From: a bacterium
GTDB taxonomy: Bacteria > Armatimonadota > HRBIN16
Length of the DNA stretch: 6,194 bases
Direction of reading: 5' to 3'
Assembly: GCA_025057335.1 (NCBI GenBank)
Contig: JANWXG010000163.1
Coordinates: 1 to 6,194, forward strand
The position numbers were made by a program, and so were the translations under genes. Below the pieces are notes generated by a model. It ran no database searches. It saw only the letters and a program-made list of their open reading frames with translations, and was not told where the DNA came from. Below, in pieces: positions 6,192 through 6,194 of the stretch; within the stretch, counting starts at the first letter, position 1, and each line of letters begins with the position of its first letter.

Positions 6192-6194
6192 TGG

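Overview
The window is about 6.2 kb of moderately GC-rich bacterial DNA. Every supported gene lies on the minus strand, so transcription runs from high to low coordinates. The gene set is a long MAN2C1-type GH38 alpha-mannosidase, a SpoIID/LytB-domain protein, a PqqD-like protein and an S24/S26-like peptidase. This fits a non-proteobacterial, possibly thermophilic lineage such as Armatimonadota, but that is a weak inference with no marker gene behind it.

Right half (6191 to 4091): four tightly packed genes in the order SpoIID-like, S24/S26-like peptidase, PqqD-like, and a 58-residue Cys-containing peptide at 4091-4267. The first three overlap by tens of bases. The peptide's ATG directly abuts the PqqD stop codon (TGA|ATG), which predicts translational coupling. 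The peptide has a charged, proline-rich N-terminal half with a YxxP-x-M...F element like lasso-peptide leaders, followed by a CxxC...C tail. Next to a PqqD-fold protein (the RiPP recognition element fold) and a small peptidase, it looks like a ribosomally made, modified peptide (RiPP) precursor. This is the best candidate for an undescribed system here. No cyclase, radical SAM enzyme, YcaO or other modification enzyme is visible, so further genes would have to lie beyond the right edge or elsewhere in the genome.

Middle (4030 to 926): one complete GH38 alpha-mannosidase of 1034 residues, with the zinc and nucleophile motifs intact and no signal peptide.

Left (939 to 1): two copies of a non-coding element of about 195 bp lie between the mannosidase and the next gene. 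They are in the same orientation, bounded by related inverted termini, and appear to share one TA dinucleotide, as expected for MITEs of the IS630/Tc1/mariner type. Removing both in silico and rejoining at TA rebuilds a mannosidase end of Lys-Leu-Arg-stop and leaves a 44-bp gap to the next start. They therefore seem to have inserted into the stop region of the mannosidase and changed its last residues. The final gene (500 to beyond position 1) is the start of an unrecognised, probably beta-rich protein that may belong to the same carbohydrate operon.
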